The notes beneath the pieces are model-generated. The model was given only the letters and a program-made list of their open reading frames with translations, was not told where the DNA came from and ran no database searches. A stretch of 50,000 nt of DNA from Prorocentrum cordatum (lineage: Eukaryota > Sar > Dinophyceae > Prorocentrales > Prorocentraceae), in contig CAUYUJ010014552.1 of the NCBI GenBank assembly GCA_963575745.1, forward strand, positions 1 through 50,000, given 5' to 3'. The translations under genes and the position numbers were made by a program. Position 1 is the stretch's first letter, and each line of letters starts with the position of its first letter. Of the stretch, positions 1-11,382 are shown one piece after another.

Positions 1-510
1 TCTGACTCAATCGATCTCACTATCGATCTCACTCAACGGGACACCACGGGACACCACGGGACACTACGGGACACCACAGGACACTTGTCGATCTCACTGT
101 CGATCTCACGATCGATCTCATTCAACGGGCCACCACGGGCCACCACGGGCCACCACAGGACACCACGGGACACGGCGGGACACGTCTCGATCTCACTACC
201 GGTCTCACTATCAATCTCCCTCTCGGTCTCATTCAACGGGACACCGCGGGACACCACGGGACACCTCGGGACACCACAACGATCTCACTATCGGTCTCAC
301 TATCGATCTCACTATCGATCTCACTCAACGGGACACCACGGGACACCAAAGGGACACCACGGGACACCTGTCGATCTCTTTATCGATCTCACTATCGATC
401 TCACTTTTTGGGACGCCACGGGACACCACGGGACACCTCGGGGTACCATATCGATCTCAGTATCGATCTCACTATCGATCTCATTCAACGGGACACCACG
501 GGACACGTGG
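1..510. repeat. composite minisatellite of two alternating short motifs
   Basis: Runs of a 12-bp motif (TCGATCTCACTA and variants) alternate with runs of a 10-bp motif (GGGACACCAC and variants). The pair recurs as a higher-order unit of roughly 85-110 bp, with CAACGGG junctions near 33, 123, 233, 317 and 485. Long open frames here on both strands are a by-product of the repeat. The array runs off the left edge of the window, so its full length is unknown. Confidence 0.9.
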
Positions 511-632
511 TTTTCGTTTTTTTCGACTCGTTCCTATGGCAATACTCTGCAAGTCCCTGCAAGTTTTCAAGCTTCTGGCGCACTCCGCTTCTGCCGCGCA
601 CCCTCGGGCGTTGCTGCTCCGCCTCGGCCGCG

Positions 633-737
633 ATGAACCGCGTGGTGCTCGCTGTGTTCGCCCTCCTGCTCTCCAGCCATGGCTGCGTCGCCGATGAGCA
701 GACGACGACCATGGAGGACCACTGCGGAATGCCGTAG
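633..737 (+). pseudogene. orphan signal-peptide first exon (relic unit U-1)
   Basis: This 34-codon open frame is nearly identical to the first exon of the array genes at 13674, 17330, 23343, 26945, 30549 and 34150. It encodes a signal peptide: Asn-Arg, hydrophobic core VVLAVFALLLSS, then GCVA before DEQ. The predicted coding end by comparison with the array is the GAG ending at 716; a GT donor at 734 is the alternative. Diverged copies of the array intron follow to about 1770, but no second exon appears where it should. The next second exon is 10 kb away at 10945. The leader just upstream (about 570-632) is a diverged version of the 63-nt leader of the array genes. I call it a relic; a gene with a 10-kb intron reaching 10945 is a weaker alternative. 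Confidence 0.7.
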
Positions 738-1770
738 GTGCAGGGTTGCAGAGCGATTCGGTCCCGCTTTATCACATCGAGGATAAAAGAAATCCTACCC
801 TTAACCACATAGTGAAGACACGGGTTCACTGAGGTCCCCGCCTTTGCATTAGGGATAATACATTTGGGCGGTTTGGTGTTTCTGGTCCTTCTAATTTAGG
901 CCCACTCCCAAAGGGTTCGGGGTTCTTCTAATTCCTAAGCATTATCTTATCGCCCTTAGCATCTAGCCTGGTCCTGTTGTCGTTAAGGCAAATGGGTTCG
1001 AGGGTCGCGGGACCAGGGGGGAAGATCGCTGGGGCGTCGGGGTGTTCAGCTGGTGCGTCGGCCGCGCCCGCGCGCTGGCCGCGCCCGCGTGCCGCCCACG
1101 ATGGAGGACCGGGTGCTGACTGACGCGAATGTGCATTTCGGTTTTGGGGGTTGGGCTGGCCGTCGGAAGGCTGGCTTCCAGGAAGTGCTCTGCCAATAGG
1201 CCTTTCTGGTCTCTTGTCAGGCCTGTGGCTGACTGCCCACGTTAGAGCTCCGAAGCTGGAGTCTCGCTGGGGCCTCTGGCGCGGATTGAAGCATGCCAGC
1301 CGGTGTCGGACCCTTGAAATCGCCCTCGGGGCCGTCTCCGGCAGGTGCGCCTCGGCTGGAAGCTGCAGGACGCCACCGTTTCTGCGCGACGCCCCAGCTC
1401 CCTCCGTTGCCCGAAGCGCGGTCGAGCCCGAGAGCGGCCCGAGTCAGAGACTCAAGGATATCGTATGCTCATCGGCGAGTGGGGCAGGTTCGGTGGCGGG
1501 CGCAGAGCTGCGGGCGTCGCCGGGGTGGTTTCAGTTGGCTTGCAGAATGTACCGCGTCCCTTTGGCCTATGGCAGTGCTTACTCTTAGGCGTGTCGCCCT
1601 TGCGTCCGTGCTTGAGGGTGATCGGAGTAGTGGCTGGAGGGCGCCCTTAGGGACGCCAGTACCCTTTTCCCTGAAGCTGCTCGTGATGACCGAATGGTCC
1701 GTTACGGCTTGTCTGGCTTGCTCGCAGCTCGCATCTTGGCCGAGCCTCGTTCGTCGACCCCCCAGGCTGC
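738..1770 (+). other. diverged intron relic of unit U-1
   Basis: Segments match the intron of the array gene in order: GATTCGGTCCCGCTTTATC near 756, CATCTAGCCTGGTCCTGTTG near 961, the GGGGAAGATCGCTGGGGCGT block near 1020, and a diverged block near 1705-1760 resembling the pre-acceptor part of the array intron (compare 14120-14195). The segment 1300-1500 also resembles 9510-9690. From about 1770 to 2100 I see neither an exon nor a repeat. Confidence 0.5.
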
Positions 1771-2099
1771 TGATTCACGACCTTACAGTAGGCTGTGTGC
1801 GGTTATCCCAATGGGGCACTGGTGTACTATTCATGTGCTTCCGATTCGTTCATAGCCGACCCGATTATGCCATCGTTTGCATATAGCACGCCCACGTATT
1901 ATCGAAGACGCCTACGGCGAATCACCGCCGCCACTGGCCTTTCAGTAGGATGCGCCTATGTTGCCAAGCGTGTGGGCAACGTTTGGACACGCTAGTGGAC
2001 CATGCGTTGCCCCAGCCGTTGTGGAAGCCCTTCGGGGAACACGTGGGGGAGGAGGAGGAGGATGAGGCGAGGGAGACAAAAACGAGGACGAGGAGAAGG

Positions 2100-3000
2100 A
2101 CGAGGCCTCGTGGGAGCTTCTTGGGTCATTCTTGAGGCCTCCTGGGAGCTTGCTGGGGGCCCTTTGGAGGTCTCTTGGGGGCCTCCTTCGGCATCTTGGG
2201 GGCCTATGGGGGCCTCTTGGGGGCCTCTTTTTGGCCCTCGTGCGGCGTTCTGGGCCTGTCTGACGCCGTCAGAAGCCGCCTTGAGAGCCTCTCGGGGCCG
2301 TCTTGGGGCCCTCTTGGGTTATGATGTTCCCACCTACTTTAGCCTTGCTTGCCAGAAAGAATTTTGGGCGCCAAGAAAGTTCCGAAGCTTGAGGATTTTC
2401 ACGTGTCGGGCCCTGGGATGCGATACTCGTTCGACACCGTTTCGATACTTTTCTGGGTGCTCGAAATTATCTCTGGGGTGTGGTTCTTACGTACGATGAG
2501 AGCAACATAACTCTTGGGGCGCTTCAGTGTCGTCTTGAATGCCCTTGCGGAAGTCTTGGAGCCCTCTTGGGCAGTCTTGGGGTCCTTTGGGGGCCGTCTT
2601 AGGGGGCCTCTCGGGCCGTCCTGGGGCCATCTTGCTTGGAGGCCTCTTGGGCGCTCCTGGGACAATCTTGGGGTCCTCTTGGACCGGCGGAAGGCCGTTT
2701 TGAAGCAAATGCCAACATCTTTCAACACCGGCAGAACATCACTGATTGCGAAGGCCTCACGGCCGATGCCGCCGACCCTGGAGACAGCGTTCTGTCACTG
2801 GGGAGAAATAACAACGCAACAGGAAGAATGCTCAGTGTGGGAGAAGCGCATTGCCGACGAGGGGGAGGGTGGGAGGCCCAAGAGAACACACGGGAGCTGC
2901 CAACATCTTTCAACACCAGCAGAACATCACTGATTTTGTTCTCTTCGGGCCTTCCTTGAGGACTTCTTGGAGGCCTCTTGGACCGTCTTGGGGCCGAGTC
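2100..3000. repeat. degenerate TTGGGGCC-type dispersed repeat block
   Basis: Imperfect tandem copies of a CTCTTGGGGGCC / GTCTTGGGGCCGTC-like motif occur at about 2120-2318, 2511-2690 and 2940-3000. The same motif fills the region upstream of every array gene (for example 12940-13210 and 26220-26590). A 36-bp direct repeat with one mismatch lies at 2711-2746 and 2899-2934. No gene is supported; the open frames are by-products of low-complexity GC-rich sequence. Confidence 0.6.
2319..2510 (+). mobile_element. foldback MITE, family A, copy 1 (192 bp)
   Basis: The element begins TTATGATGTTCCCACC and ends with a sequence whose reverse complement is TTATGTTGCTCTCATC, giving imperfect terminal inverted repeats. 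Inside, the two arms are largely complementary (around 2345-2385 against 2445-2485), so the whole element can fold into a long hairpin. It is flanked by CTCTTGGG at 2311-2318 and 2511-2518, an apparent 8-bp target-site duplication. Because the host DNA here is itself CTCTTGGG-rich, this duplication is less decisive than that of the copy at 44163. Related copies lie at about 43106 (+) and 44163 (-). It has no coding capacity. Confidence 0.75.
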
Positions 3001-3009
3001 GGGACTGAC

Positions 3010-6000
3010 TGCTACAGGGGGGGTCAGTGTATCCTATGTGTTTTTCCCAACCATCCTGTGGTGTTGGGTCCTCGTTTTGAAGAGAGCGCCCCGCGTCCCA
3101 CCCACTCCTCGTGCCCCCCCCCAGTGGAGGTACCACATGCGTCCGCCACGCCCAGTACGGCGTTTCGCGGCCCCATAGGGAGCTCCACCTGAGGCCTCAG
3201 GGGGGGGACCACATGCGTCCGTCACACCCAGTACGGCGTTTCGTGGCCCCATAGGGAGCTCCACCTAAGGCCTCAGGGGGGGGGGGTACCACCTGCGTCC
3301 GCCACACCCAGTACGGCGTTTCGTGGCCCCATAGGGAGCTCCACCTAAGGCCCCAGGGGCGGGTAACACATGCGTCCGCCACACCCAGTACGGCGTTTCG
3401 TGGCCCCATATGGGAGCTCCACCTAAGGCCCCAGAGGGGGGGGGTACCACCTGCGTCCGCCACGCCCAGTACGGCGTTTCGTGGCCGCATAGGAGCTCCA
3501 CCTAAGGCCCCAGGGGAGGGGTACCACATGCGTCCGCCACAACCAGTACGGCGTTTCGTAGCCCCATAAGGAGCTCCACCTAAGGCACCAGAACCACATG
3601 CGTCCGCCACGACCAGTACGGCGTTTCGTGGTCCCATAGGAGCTCCACCTAAGGCCCGGGGGGGGTGTACCACATGCGTCCGCCACAACCAGTACGGCGT
3701 TTCGTGGCCCCATAAAGAGCTCCACGTAGGGCCTTAGGGGGGGGTACCACATGCGTCCGCCACAACCCAGTACGGGGCTTCGTGGCCCCATAGGAGCTCC
3801 ACCTAAGGCCACAAGGGGGGGGGGTACCACATGCGTCCGTCACAGCCAGTACAGCATTTCGTGGCCATTGGCCCCGTCCGCATGCATCCCGCATGCGGAA
3901 TTTGGCATTATCCATCCACCCAGTACAGCGCTTCGTGGCCCAATAGGGAGCTTTACCGAAGCCCCCACTGGTACCGCCCTCATGCGTCCCGCACGCGCAA
4001 TTTCAAATTTCTACACACCCAATGCAGCGTTTCGTGGTCCCAATAGGGAGCTCCACCGAAGCCCCCAGTGGGACCGCCCACATGCGTCCCACATGCTCCA
4101 TTTTGCAGTTTTCATCCACCCAGTACAGCGTTTCGTGGCCCCATAGGAAGCTCCACCGAAGCCCCCAGTGGGGACCGTCCGCATGCGTCCCGGAAACCTA
4201 ATTTGACATTTTGCACACACCCAGTACGGCGTTTCGTGGCCCCATAGGGAGCTCCACTGAAGCCCCCAGTGGGACCGTCCGCATGCGTGTCGGAAGCCCA
4301 ATTTGGCATTTCCACACACCCAGTGAGCTCCACCGACGGCCCCAGTGCTACCGCCCGCATGCGTTCCCCCCCATCCAGTGCAGCGCTTCGTGGCTCCATA
4401 GGGAAGGTCACCGAAGAAGATATTCACAATTGCGGTGCCCACGACTTCATATGATTGGGTCCTCCGCCAGGATAGTTGTATTGTTTTCGTCCCGCGGGTC
4501 GCTCCGCAAGGTTAGCCAGATCGTCCTGCAAAGCGTACCGTTTTTTCCCCAACCATCCTGTGGTGTTGGGTCTTCGTTTTGAAGAAACGATCCCCGCGTC
4601 TCTTTCTCCTCCTCCCGTGCCCCTCCGCCTCCTCCCTTCTCCATGCGTTTCGCCCACCCGGTACAGCGTTTCGTGGTCCCACAGGGAACTCCACGTCCGG
4701 CCCCAAGGGGGGGGGGGTACCACATGCGTCTGCCACACCCAGTGCAGCGTCTCGTGGCCCCATGGGGAACTCCACCGAAGGCCCCAGCGGTGGGTACCAC
4801 ATGCGTGTGCCACACCCCGTACAGCGTTTCGTGGCCCCATAAAGGGGGCTCCCGCAAGGCACAGCGGGGACGGGGGGTACCATGCGTTAGCCTACTCCCA
4901 GTGACTGCGTTTCGGTTTGCTTTTCCCGGGCCCCATAGGGAGCTCCGCCGAAGGCCTCAGGAGGGGTGGGGGGATACCAACATGCGTCGACTTGGCCAAC
5001 TCCCAGTGCAGCGTTTCGTGGCCCCATAGGGAGCTCCGCCGAAAGCCTCAGGAGGGGGGGGGGGTACCACATGCGTCTGCCACACCCAGTACAGCATTTC
5101 GTGGGGGTACCGCATGCGCCTGCCACCCCAATGCAGCGTTTCGTGGCCCCATAGGAAGGTCCACGTAAGGCCCCAGGGGGAGGGGGGGTACCACATGCGT
5201 CTGCCACACCCAATACAGCGCTTCGTGGTCCCCTTGGGAGCTCCACCGACGGCCCCAGTTCTACCGCCCCCATGCGTTCCCCCCACCCAGTGCAGCGCTT
5301 CGTGGCCCCATAGGGTGCTTCACCGAAGAAGGTATTCACAATTGCGGTGTCCGCAACTGCATATGGTTGGGTCCTTCGCCAAGATTGTTTTCGTCCCGCG
5401 GGTCGCTCCGCAAGATCGTCCTGCAAGACGTCCCGTTTTTCTCCCCCAGCCATCCTGTGGTGTTGGGTCTTCCTTTTGAAGAATCGGTCCTCCCGTGCCC
5501 CTCCGCCTCCTCCCTTCTCTATGCGTTTCACCCGCCCAGTACAGCGTTTCGTGGTCCCATAGGGAGCTCCACGTAAGCGTCCGTCACACCCAGTACAACG
5601 TTTCTGGTCCCATAGGGAACTCCACGTAAGGCCCCAGTGGGGGTACCACATGCGTCTGCCACATCCAGTACAGCGTTTCCTGGCCCCATTCGGGGCTCCA
5701 CGGAAGGCCCCCGTGGGAGTGGCCACGTGCGTCCGCCACACCCAGTACAGCGTTTCGTGGCCCCATAAGGAGCTTCACGTAAGGCCCCAGTGGGGGTACC
5801 ACATGTGTCTGCTGCACCCAGTACAGCGTTTGGTGGCCCATAGGGAGCCCCACCCAAGGCCCTAGTGGGGGGGGGGCCACACGCGTCCGCCACACCTATT
5901 ACAGCGTTTCGTGGCCCCATAGGGAGGTCCACCGAATGCTCCAGAAAAAGGGTGTGGCCACATGCGTCCGCCACACCCAGTACAGCGTTTCGTGGCCAGT

Positions 6001-6530
6001 GGGGCCGTCCGCATGCGTCCCGCACACACAATTTAGTATTTCCCCTCACCCAGTACAGCGTTTCGTGGCCCCAATAGGGAGCTCCACCGAAGCCCCCAGT
6101 GGGACCGCCCACATGCGTCCCACACACTTAATTTCGCAGTTTCAACCACCCAGTACAGCGTTTCGTGGCCCCATAGGAAGCTCCATCGAAACCACCAGTG
6201 GAACCGCCCGCATGCGTCCCAATTTGGCTTTTCCACCTACCCAGTACAGCGTTTCGTGGCCCCATAGGGAGCTCCGCCGAACCCCCAGTGGGACCGTCCG
6301 CGTGCGTCCTGGAAGCCCAATTTGGCATTTTCACCCACTCAATGCAGCGTTTCTGGCCCCATAAGGAGTTCCATCGACGGCCCCAGTGCTACCGCCCGCA
6401 TGCGTTCCCCCCCACCCAGTGTAGCGCTTCGTGGCCCCATAGGGAGCTTCACCGAAGAAGATAGTCACAATTGCGGTACCCACAACCGTATATGTGTTTT
6501 CGCAGTCGTTTCGTCAAACAGATAGAATCC
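3010..6530. repeat. higher-order minisatellite, 70-100-bp monomers in three blocks
   Basis: About 36 monomers share the core CAGTACGGCGTTTCGTGGCC followed by CCATAGGGAGCTCCACC. In the first part the spacing is 70-81 bp (cores near 3161, 3237, 3317, 3394, 3475, 3552, 3622, 3699). Later monomers carry an extra CAATTTGGCATTT segment and run to about 95-100 bp. Three blocks (about 3095-4405, 4640-5320, 5520-6450) are separated by two copies of a unique-looking spacer (4405-4640, 5320-5520). The right half of that spacer flanks the first block (3015-3095) and its left half flanks the last (6450-6530). Long minus-strand frames repeat a GGAPYGATKRRTG-like peptide and are repeat by-products. Confidence 0.9.
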
Positions 6531-9290
6531 AAGGAACCCCGGAAATGTTTAAACGAGCTTGGTATGGCACTAACGGACGAGGGTGGAGTTGTCCGTGGCC
6601 CCCAGAGAGTTGTAGGCTGCCTGTGCCCCGTGGTCTCGCAAGTGTTCTTCCGCGCGGACGAGACGCGTGAGCTTGCCCGTGGTCCGTGCCCCGTCCGCAG
6701 CTCCCACGCAGTGCCCCACTGTTCCGTAGCCTCTCGCGCGGCCGATGGCCTTCCCAGTGGCCGGCGGTCCTTCGATGGCCGGCCCCTCGTTCCATGGCCG
6801 TGCTCATGCGCGGGCCCCGCGGGCCACGGTCGCTCCCTGAACTGCTCCTGCTGCACCCCGTCCTCCCTTCGGCCTGGCCCTCCCTCCTCCTCCGCCGCCG
6901 TTGTCCTTCAGATCGCAGCCGTCTTGGCGCGTGGCGACTCGCCGCGTGCCAGAGCCCGGCGCGCTGCCGGAGTCCTCCGGCCAGCTCGGCCACGGCAGCG
7001 ACGAGGGCCACCGGCGCGACAAGCCCGACGGACTGCCGGAGGCTCTCGGCCAGCTCGGCGGCAGGCGGCGGCGACCGTGGCGAGCCCGGCGACCTCCTGG
7101 GGGCTCTCGCGTGCGTCGGAGAGGCACGGCGGTCGCGCGACGGCGGCGTTGGGTTCCGCGGTGGTCGGCCGCTGGTGGCGCGCCCCCGCGCCCCGCGCGT
7201 CAGGTTGCCGACGGCCGATGGGTGGCCAGACGTCTTCACGCGACTGCCTCCTAGGCATCCCCTGCCCTCGAACCAGATTTCGCGTCAGACTGTGCAGCCA
7301 GCGGTGCCGAAGATAGTGACCACCGGATGGACCATCCGACTGCAGGCCGCGGTGCCATGGACGCCGCAGCTTCTTCCGTGCCAAGAATCCGATCCTATTG
7401 AGCACTTCGAGGTGCGGGTTGCTGAGCGCGAACTTGGATCATCCGGCGAGGTTGTCTCATCCTCTTTGCCAGGGTCAGATCGTCAGCACGACGTGTCTTG
7501 AGTGCCAACGCTACAGAAGGAGGCATCGATGGGACTGATTTCGCGGCACATGGGTTCGGCCGTGGCGTGCGCGTGCCATCATGTGGGGCGGGACTGCTGG
7601 CGCCGCGTTGAAGCATCGGTCGTGAACAAAGCAGGTGATGTCAAGCTCGTTGCGTATGTTGATTCTGGTACTTACGACGTTGTGGGCTCGAGGCTGCTCG
7701 CCCGATCCTCGTGGAGACCAGTGGCGAGGAGCGCCCCCGTCGCCGTCGAGTCCTCCGACGGCCCCCAGGGCGCGGCCGTCGTCCAGCAGGTCGAACATGA
7801 ACTGGATCAGCGACGACTGCCAGAGATATTTCGCGGCGCCACGAAAGTGGAGCGTTCACCGAGCGCCGTCGGGGCTGTGCTCGAAGTCCAAGACGCTGGG
7901 CGCCATGTGGTTGGAAGCTCGCGCGCTCTTCCGTGGTGCGCGGCTCGGTCCACGGGCGAAGCTCTTCTGGCGTGTGTTAGGCAGCTGGATGCTGAGCCCC
8001 AGCATCGAGAGGATCGAGGAGCGCTGGCCAGTCGCGCGCCCGCTGGCGCTCGCAGCATCGGGGGGGGGGTGCGCGAGGGCGCGACGGGCGTCTCAGTGCT
8101 TCAGCTGCCACCGCGCAGCCTCTTGGCCCTGATCTGCGGTCGGGCGACGGGCGCGGCGCGGGCCGCGGCGCGGCTGCGCTCGCTCGCCCGTCGGAGCTCG
8201 CGGCGGGCGGTCGCCCGTCGCGCGGGGGGCGGCGCTGCCGAACGCGCGCGCAGCGTCGGCCGACGCGGGCGGCGGCGCCGTCCAGTCGGGCTGCTGGCCG
8301 ACGCCGGGCTCGTCGCGCCGAGCGCGCGTCTCTATGTTCGCGTAGGGCTTTCCATGGCTCGCCCGCGCTCGTGCCGCAGGCGCGCGCGCGGGCGCCGAAT
8401 GCGCGGCGCGTTTCGCGCCTGCGCCGCCGCGGCGCCGACGCGTGCAACGTGGCGCGTCGAGCGAGACAGGCCCGCTTGTCCTCTGGCTTTGTGGCGTGGC
8501 GTCGCTCCGGCTCAGACCAGTGCCTTCGGCTGCGTTCGCTGTCGCGCTGCTTGCCGCCGCTGATGATCTATCTTCCGCTTCGGTCTCGTCGCCGTCGCTG
8601 GGCGCGTCGGTGAGCGCGGCTTCGATAGGTTCTGCCGTGGGCCCTGCGGTCCGTCTGGGCAGTTCGCGGCTCACTTCTTTGCGGCGTGTGGGCAGCGCGT
8701 TGCCTTCGATGGGTGCGGGCGCGGTTCCCCGATGATTTTGGCCGAGCCAGGCCCGTCGCCATCTCTCGTACCTGTTTGGGGGCAGCGCGCTGCAGGATGG
8801 CGCTGCCGCGCGCTCCTCAGGTTGGCATTATGCTTTCGTAAGGACTAGAGAGCATCAGCATGTTGCAATGTCGCCCACCCTCCCCCCCGCGCCGTTCCGC
8901 GCTTTCCGATTTCGGGGTGCGTCAGGAAGTCGCCAAGACAATGTCTGTGCACCCTGGCCCTAACCCCGCCCTCCATGGCGCGGCCTCCGCAGAACAAACG
9001 CAAACAAACCATGTGCAGATGAGCGCGAAGCCGCGAGCCCCTCCCCCTGCAGACGTTTCGGCAGCGCCGTTGCCGCGTCGCCTGGTGGGCTCGGCCAGCT
9101 GATGCCGCGCGTGCGCTCGTCCGCTTGGGTCCGCCATCGGGCGCGCCAGGCCGCTCCAGCGGAGTCGCGTGCGAACCTTGCGTCTGCCGCGCGGGGCGCG
9201 CTGGGCATGGTCGGCGTTGCGCGAGGTTGCCCAACCGTCGACGCTGCGCGCCCGCGGGTTGCGCTGATCATGTGCGCCCGCCCCGCTGCT
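6531..9290. other. GC-rich region without a recognisable gene
   Basis: Very GC-rich DNA with open frames on both strands, the longest being 7502-8563 (+, 353 codons); another is 6471-7316 (+, 281 codons). Their predicted sequences are Arg/Ala-rich and show no motif I recognise. Overlapping frames of similar length on both strands suggest they are by-products of few stop codons. No tandem repeats are obvious. One or more exons of an unknown gene could be hidden here. Confidence 0.35.
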
Positions 9291-9299
9291 CAAAGGTTG

Positions 9300-10145
9300 C
9301 CGCGCAATGCGATTCGGTCCCGCTTTATCCCTTCGCCCTCAACATCTAGCCTGGTCCTGTCGACGTGAAGGGAACCTGCTTCGAGGGTCAGGCGGCATCT
9401 TGCCGGATCCTGCGGCCTCGCTCCACGCCTCCAGACAAGCTCCTGCGCTCGAGCCTCGAAGCCTCCGACCCCTTGGGCCCATCCAGTGGGTAGGGTTGGG
9501 ACGCCTGGCAGTAAGCACTCCTCTTCGGCCGTCTCTAGCAGATGCGCCTCGATCGAGGACTCCCGGAGGCCACCGTCTACTGGTGCCCCCGTTTGGCCCG
9601 AGGGGCGGCTGCGCGCACGAGCTGTCCGCGTCGAGCGGAGGAGCGGCCGCCGTGCGACGTGGCAGGCTCGTGGGCGATCGGGGCAGGTTCGAGGTCGGCC
9701 CCTTCCCTTGATTTGCTGCCTCCCGTTCATCCCCGTCCGATTCGATGGCGGGCGGAACAAGGGGGGGGAAGACCGCTGGGGCGTCGGGGTGTTCAGCCGG
9801 CGCGCCGGCCACGCCCACATGCTGTCAGTGTTTTCCTCCGCAGCCCAGCTTCCAGATCTCTCCCTGGCATCATATCGTGAAAACCCTCCGGCCGGGGGCT
9901 CGAGGCGTCTGGGAGGAAGGGAATCGAAGGGGAAGGTTTCTGCTCCCCCCGGGACGCCCCCCAGACCCCCAGCGGGGGACCCCCCCGAGGACCCCGCCCC
10001 ACCCACCCCTTGACCACCCCTCCCCTGCGGGCAAGGGATTAAGGGAATGGGGCTTGCCTTCGACTCTATGACGACGTTGCTCGATGTCTCTTTGGCTGGG
10101 ACGTTTGACGAGCAGGGCCCACGGACAGGGACAGGGGGGAGCGGT

Positions 10146-10235
<90 letters not shown>

Positions 10236-10944
10236 TCAAAAGGAAAATCTCTCCTACATGCCAATAGGCCGGCGGATTGTACAAGGGTCGCTAGCACCCT
10301 TTTTCATAGATGCCCTCCAGAATCATACGAAGCTTTCTTATGAGCCTCCAAGGTGCCAGTCCCTTCTAAGAAGCCCCCACCTCCGTGTCGCACCGATCGG
10401 CCTGGGTTGCGGCCTGCTCGCAGCGTGCTCGCAATTCGGCCGAGACTCGTTCGACATCCCCTCGTAGCCCAAAGCAACTTGCACTGCTCTCCGACGGCCT
10501 TCTGTCAGCTCATTGCTAGCTTGGGGGTGGCTGTTTTTTTGTGTTTGTGTGCCGAAGAGTCGCCAGCAGCCTTCCTCTGAGATGCCCTCCTGAATCATAA
10601 AAGGCCTTTGATATTCCTTTGAGAAGGGGTTGATCCCTTCCAACAACCGGCCCCCCCCCGCTTTGTGCCATACCGATCGGCCTGGGTTGCGGTCTGCCCG
10701 TAGCGTGCTCGCAGTCCTCGTAGCCCACTAGCAGCCCGCACGCTGCTCTCCGATGGCCTTCTGTCAGCTCATCGCTAGCTTGCTTCGCTGGCCTCCTGGG
10801 AGCTGCGACGTTGTCTTTCGAAGAGAGGGGTTGAACTCCTGGTCCAGTTTCTGCAGGGATTGTCTAGGATTACTTCGTTTCCTGGGCGCGGGTCCCGGTA
10901 GCGTTCCTCCCTGCTCTCTGCTCCCCCCTCCCACCCGGGCCGAG
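9300..10944 (+). other. decayed intron and lost first exon of unit U0
   Basis: 9305-9389 and 9751-9870 align with two adjacent parts of the array intron (compare 13795-13990). Between them is about 360 bp absent from U1, flanked by imperfect copies of TTCGAGGGTC. The first exon expected just before 9300 is missing. The pre-acceptor part of the intron is present twice, at about 10353-10535 and 10640-10780, including the CCGATCGGCCTGGGTTGCGG motif each time. 9870-10080 is C/G-rich and otherwise featureless. Confidence 0.55.
10148..10237. repeat. (GAC)n microsatellite, about 30 copies
   Basis: An uninterrupted run of GAC/ACG trinucleotides inside the diverged intron of unit U0. Frames through it read poly-Asp, poly-Thr, poly-Ser or poly-Arg and carry no coding evidence. 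Confidence 0.97.
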
Positions 10945-11382
10945 GAGCGCCGCCTGACGGACACCACCATGGGCGACGACACGACGAGCGCCGCGCCTCG
11001 CACTGGAAGCCCAGGCACCGTGCTCCTGGCGCTCCTCGCCTTCCTCTACGTGGGCAGCGCGGCGGGTGCGGCGCTGGACGAGTCCACCACCATGGCCGAC
11101 GAGCGCCGCCTGACGGACACCACCATGGGCGACGACACGACGAGCGCCGCAGCTCGCAGTGGCGCCCTTGGCACCATGCTCCTGGCGCTCCTCGCTTTCC
11201 TGTTCGTGGGCAACGCGGCTGGGGCGGCAGTGGACGAGTCCACCACCATGGCCGACGAGCGTCGCCTGACGGACACCACCATGGGCGACGACACGACGAG
11301 CCCCGCGGCCCCCCGCGCGGCGTTCCGGACGGCGCCGCTGTTCGCCCTTGCTGCGGCGCTCGGTCTTGCAGCCCATCGCTAA
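10945..11382 (+). pseudogene. orphan second exon of the array gene family (U0)
   Basis: The frame is intact over 145 codons and ends TAA. It contains the full 156-bp module pattern with GAG-CGC-CGC starts at 10945, 11101 and 11257. Relative to U1 it differs only by synonymous changes (ACC for ACG, CGT for CGC). The pyrimidine tract and CCGAG|GAG acceptor before it are intact, but no signal-peptide exon lies within a normal intron distance. An ATG-initiated frame from 10753 runs through in phase; its upstream portion is intronic in other copies, where U1 has a frameshift. It may be non-functional, spliced to the distant exon at 633, or translated from a different first exon. Confidence 0.6.

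Noticed and set aside
3197-6127. Minus-strand repeat-protein frames over the minisatellite
   Set aside because: Monomer length is often not a multiple of three, so the peptide shifts frame and stops repeatedly. This is not consistent with a maintained protein.
7502-8563. 353-codon plus-strand frame
   Set aside because: Arg/Ala-rich with comparable frames on the opposite strand and no domain. I describe the region but do not claim a gene.
10753-11382. 209-codon frame from an ATG upstream of exon 2 (also at 23862, 27488 and 31092)
   Set aside because: U1 has an extra base in the upstream part and U2 a longer C tract, so this part does not hold a frame across copies. It is more likely intron.
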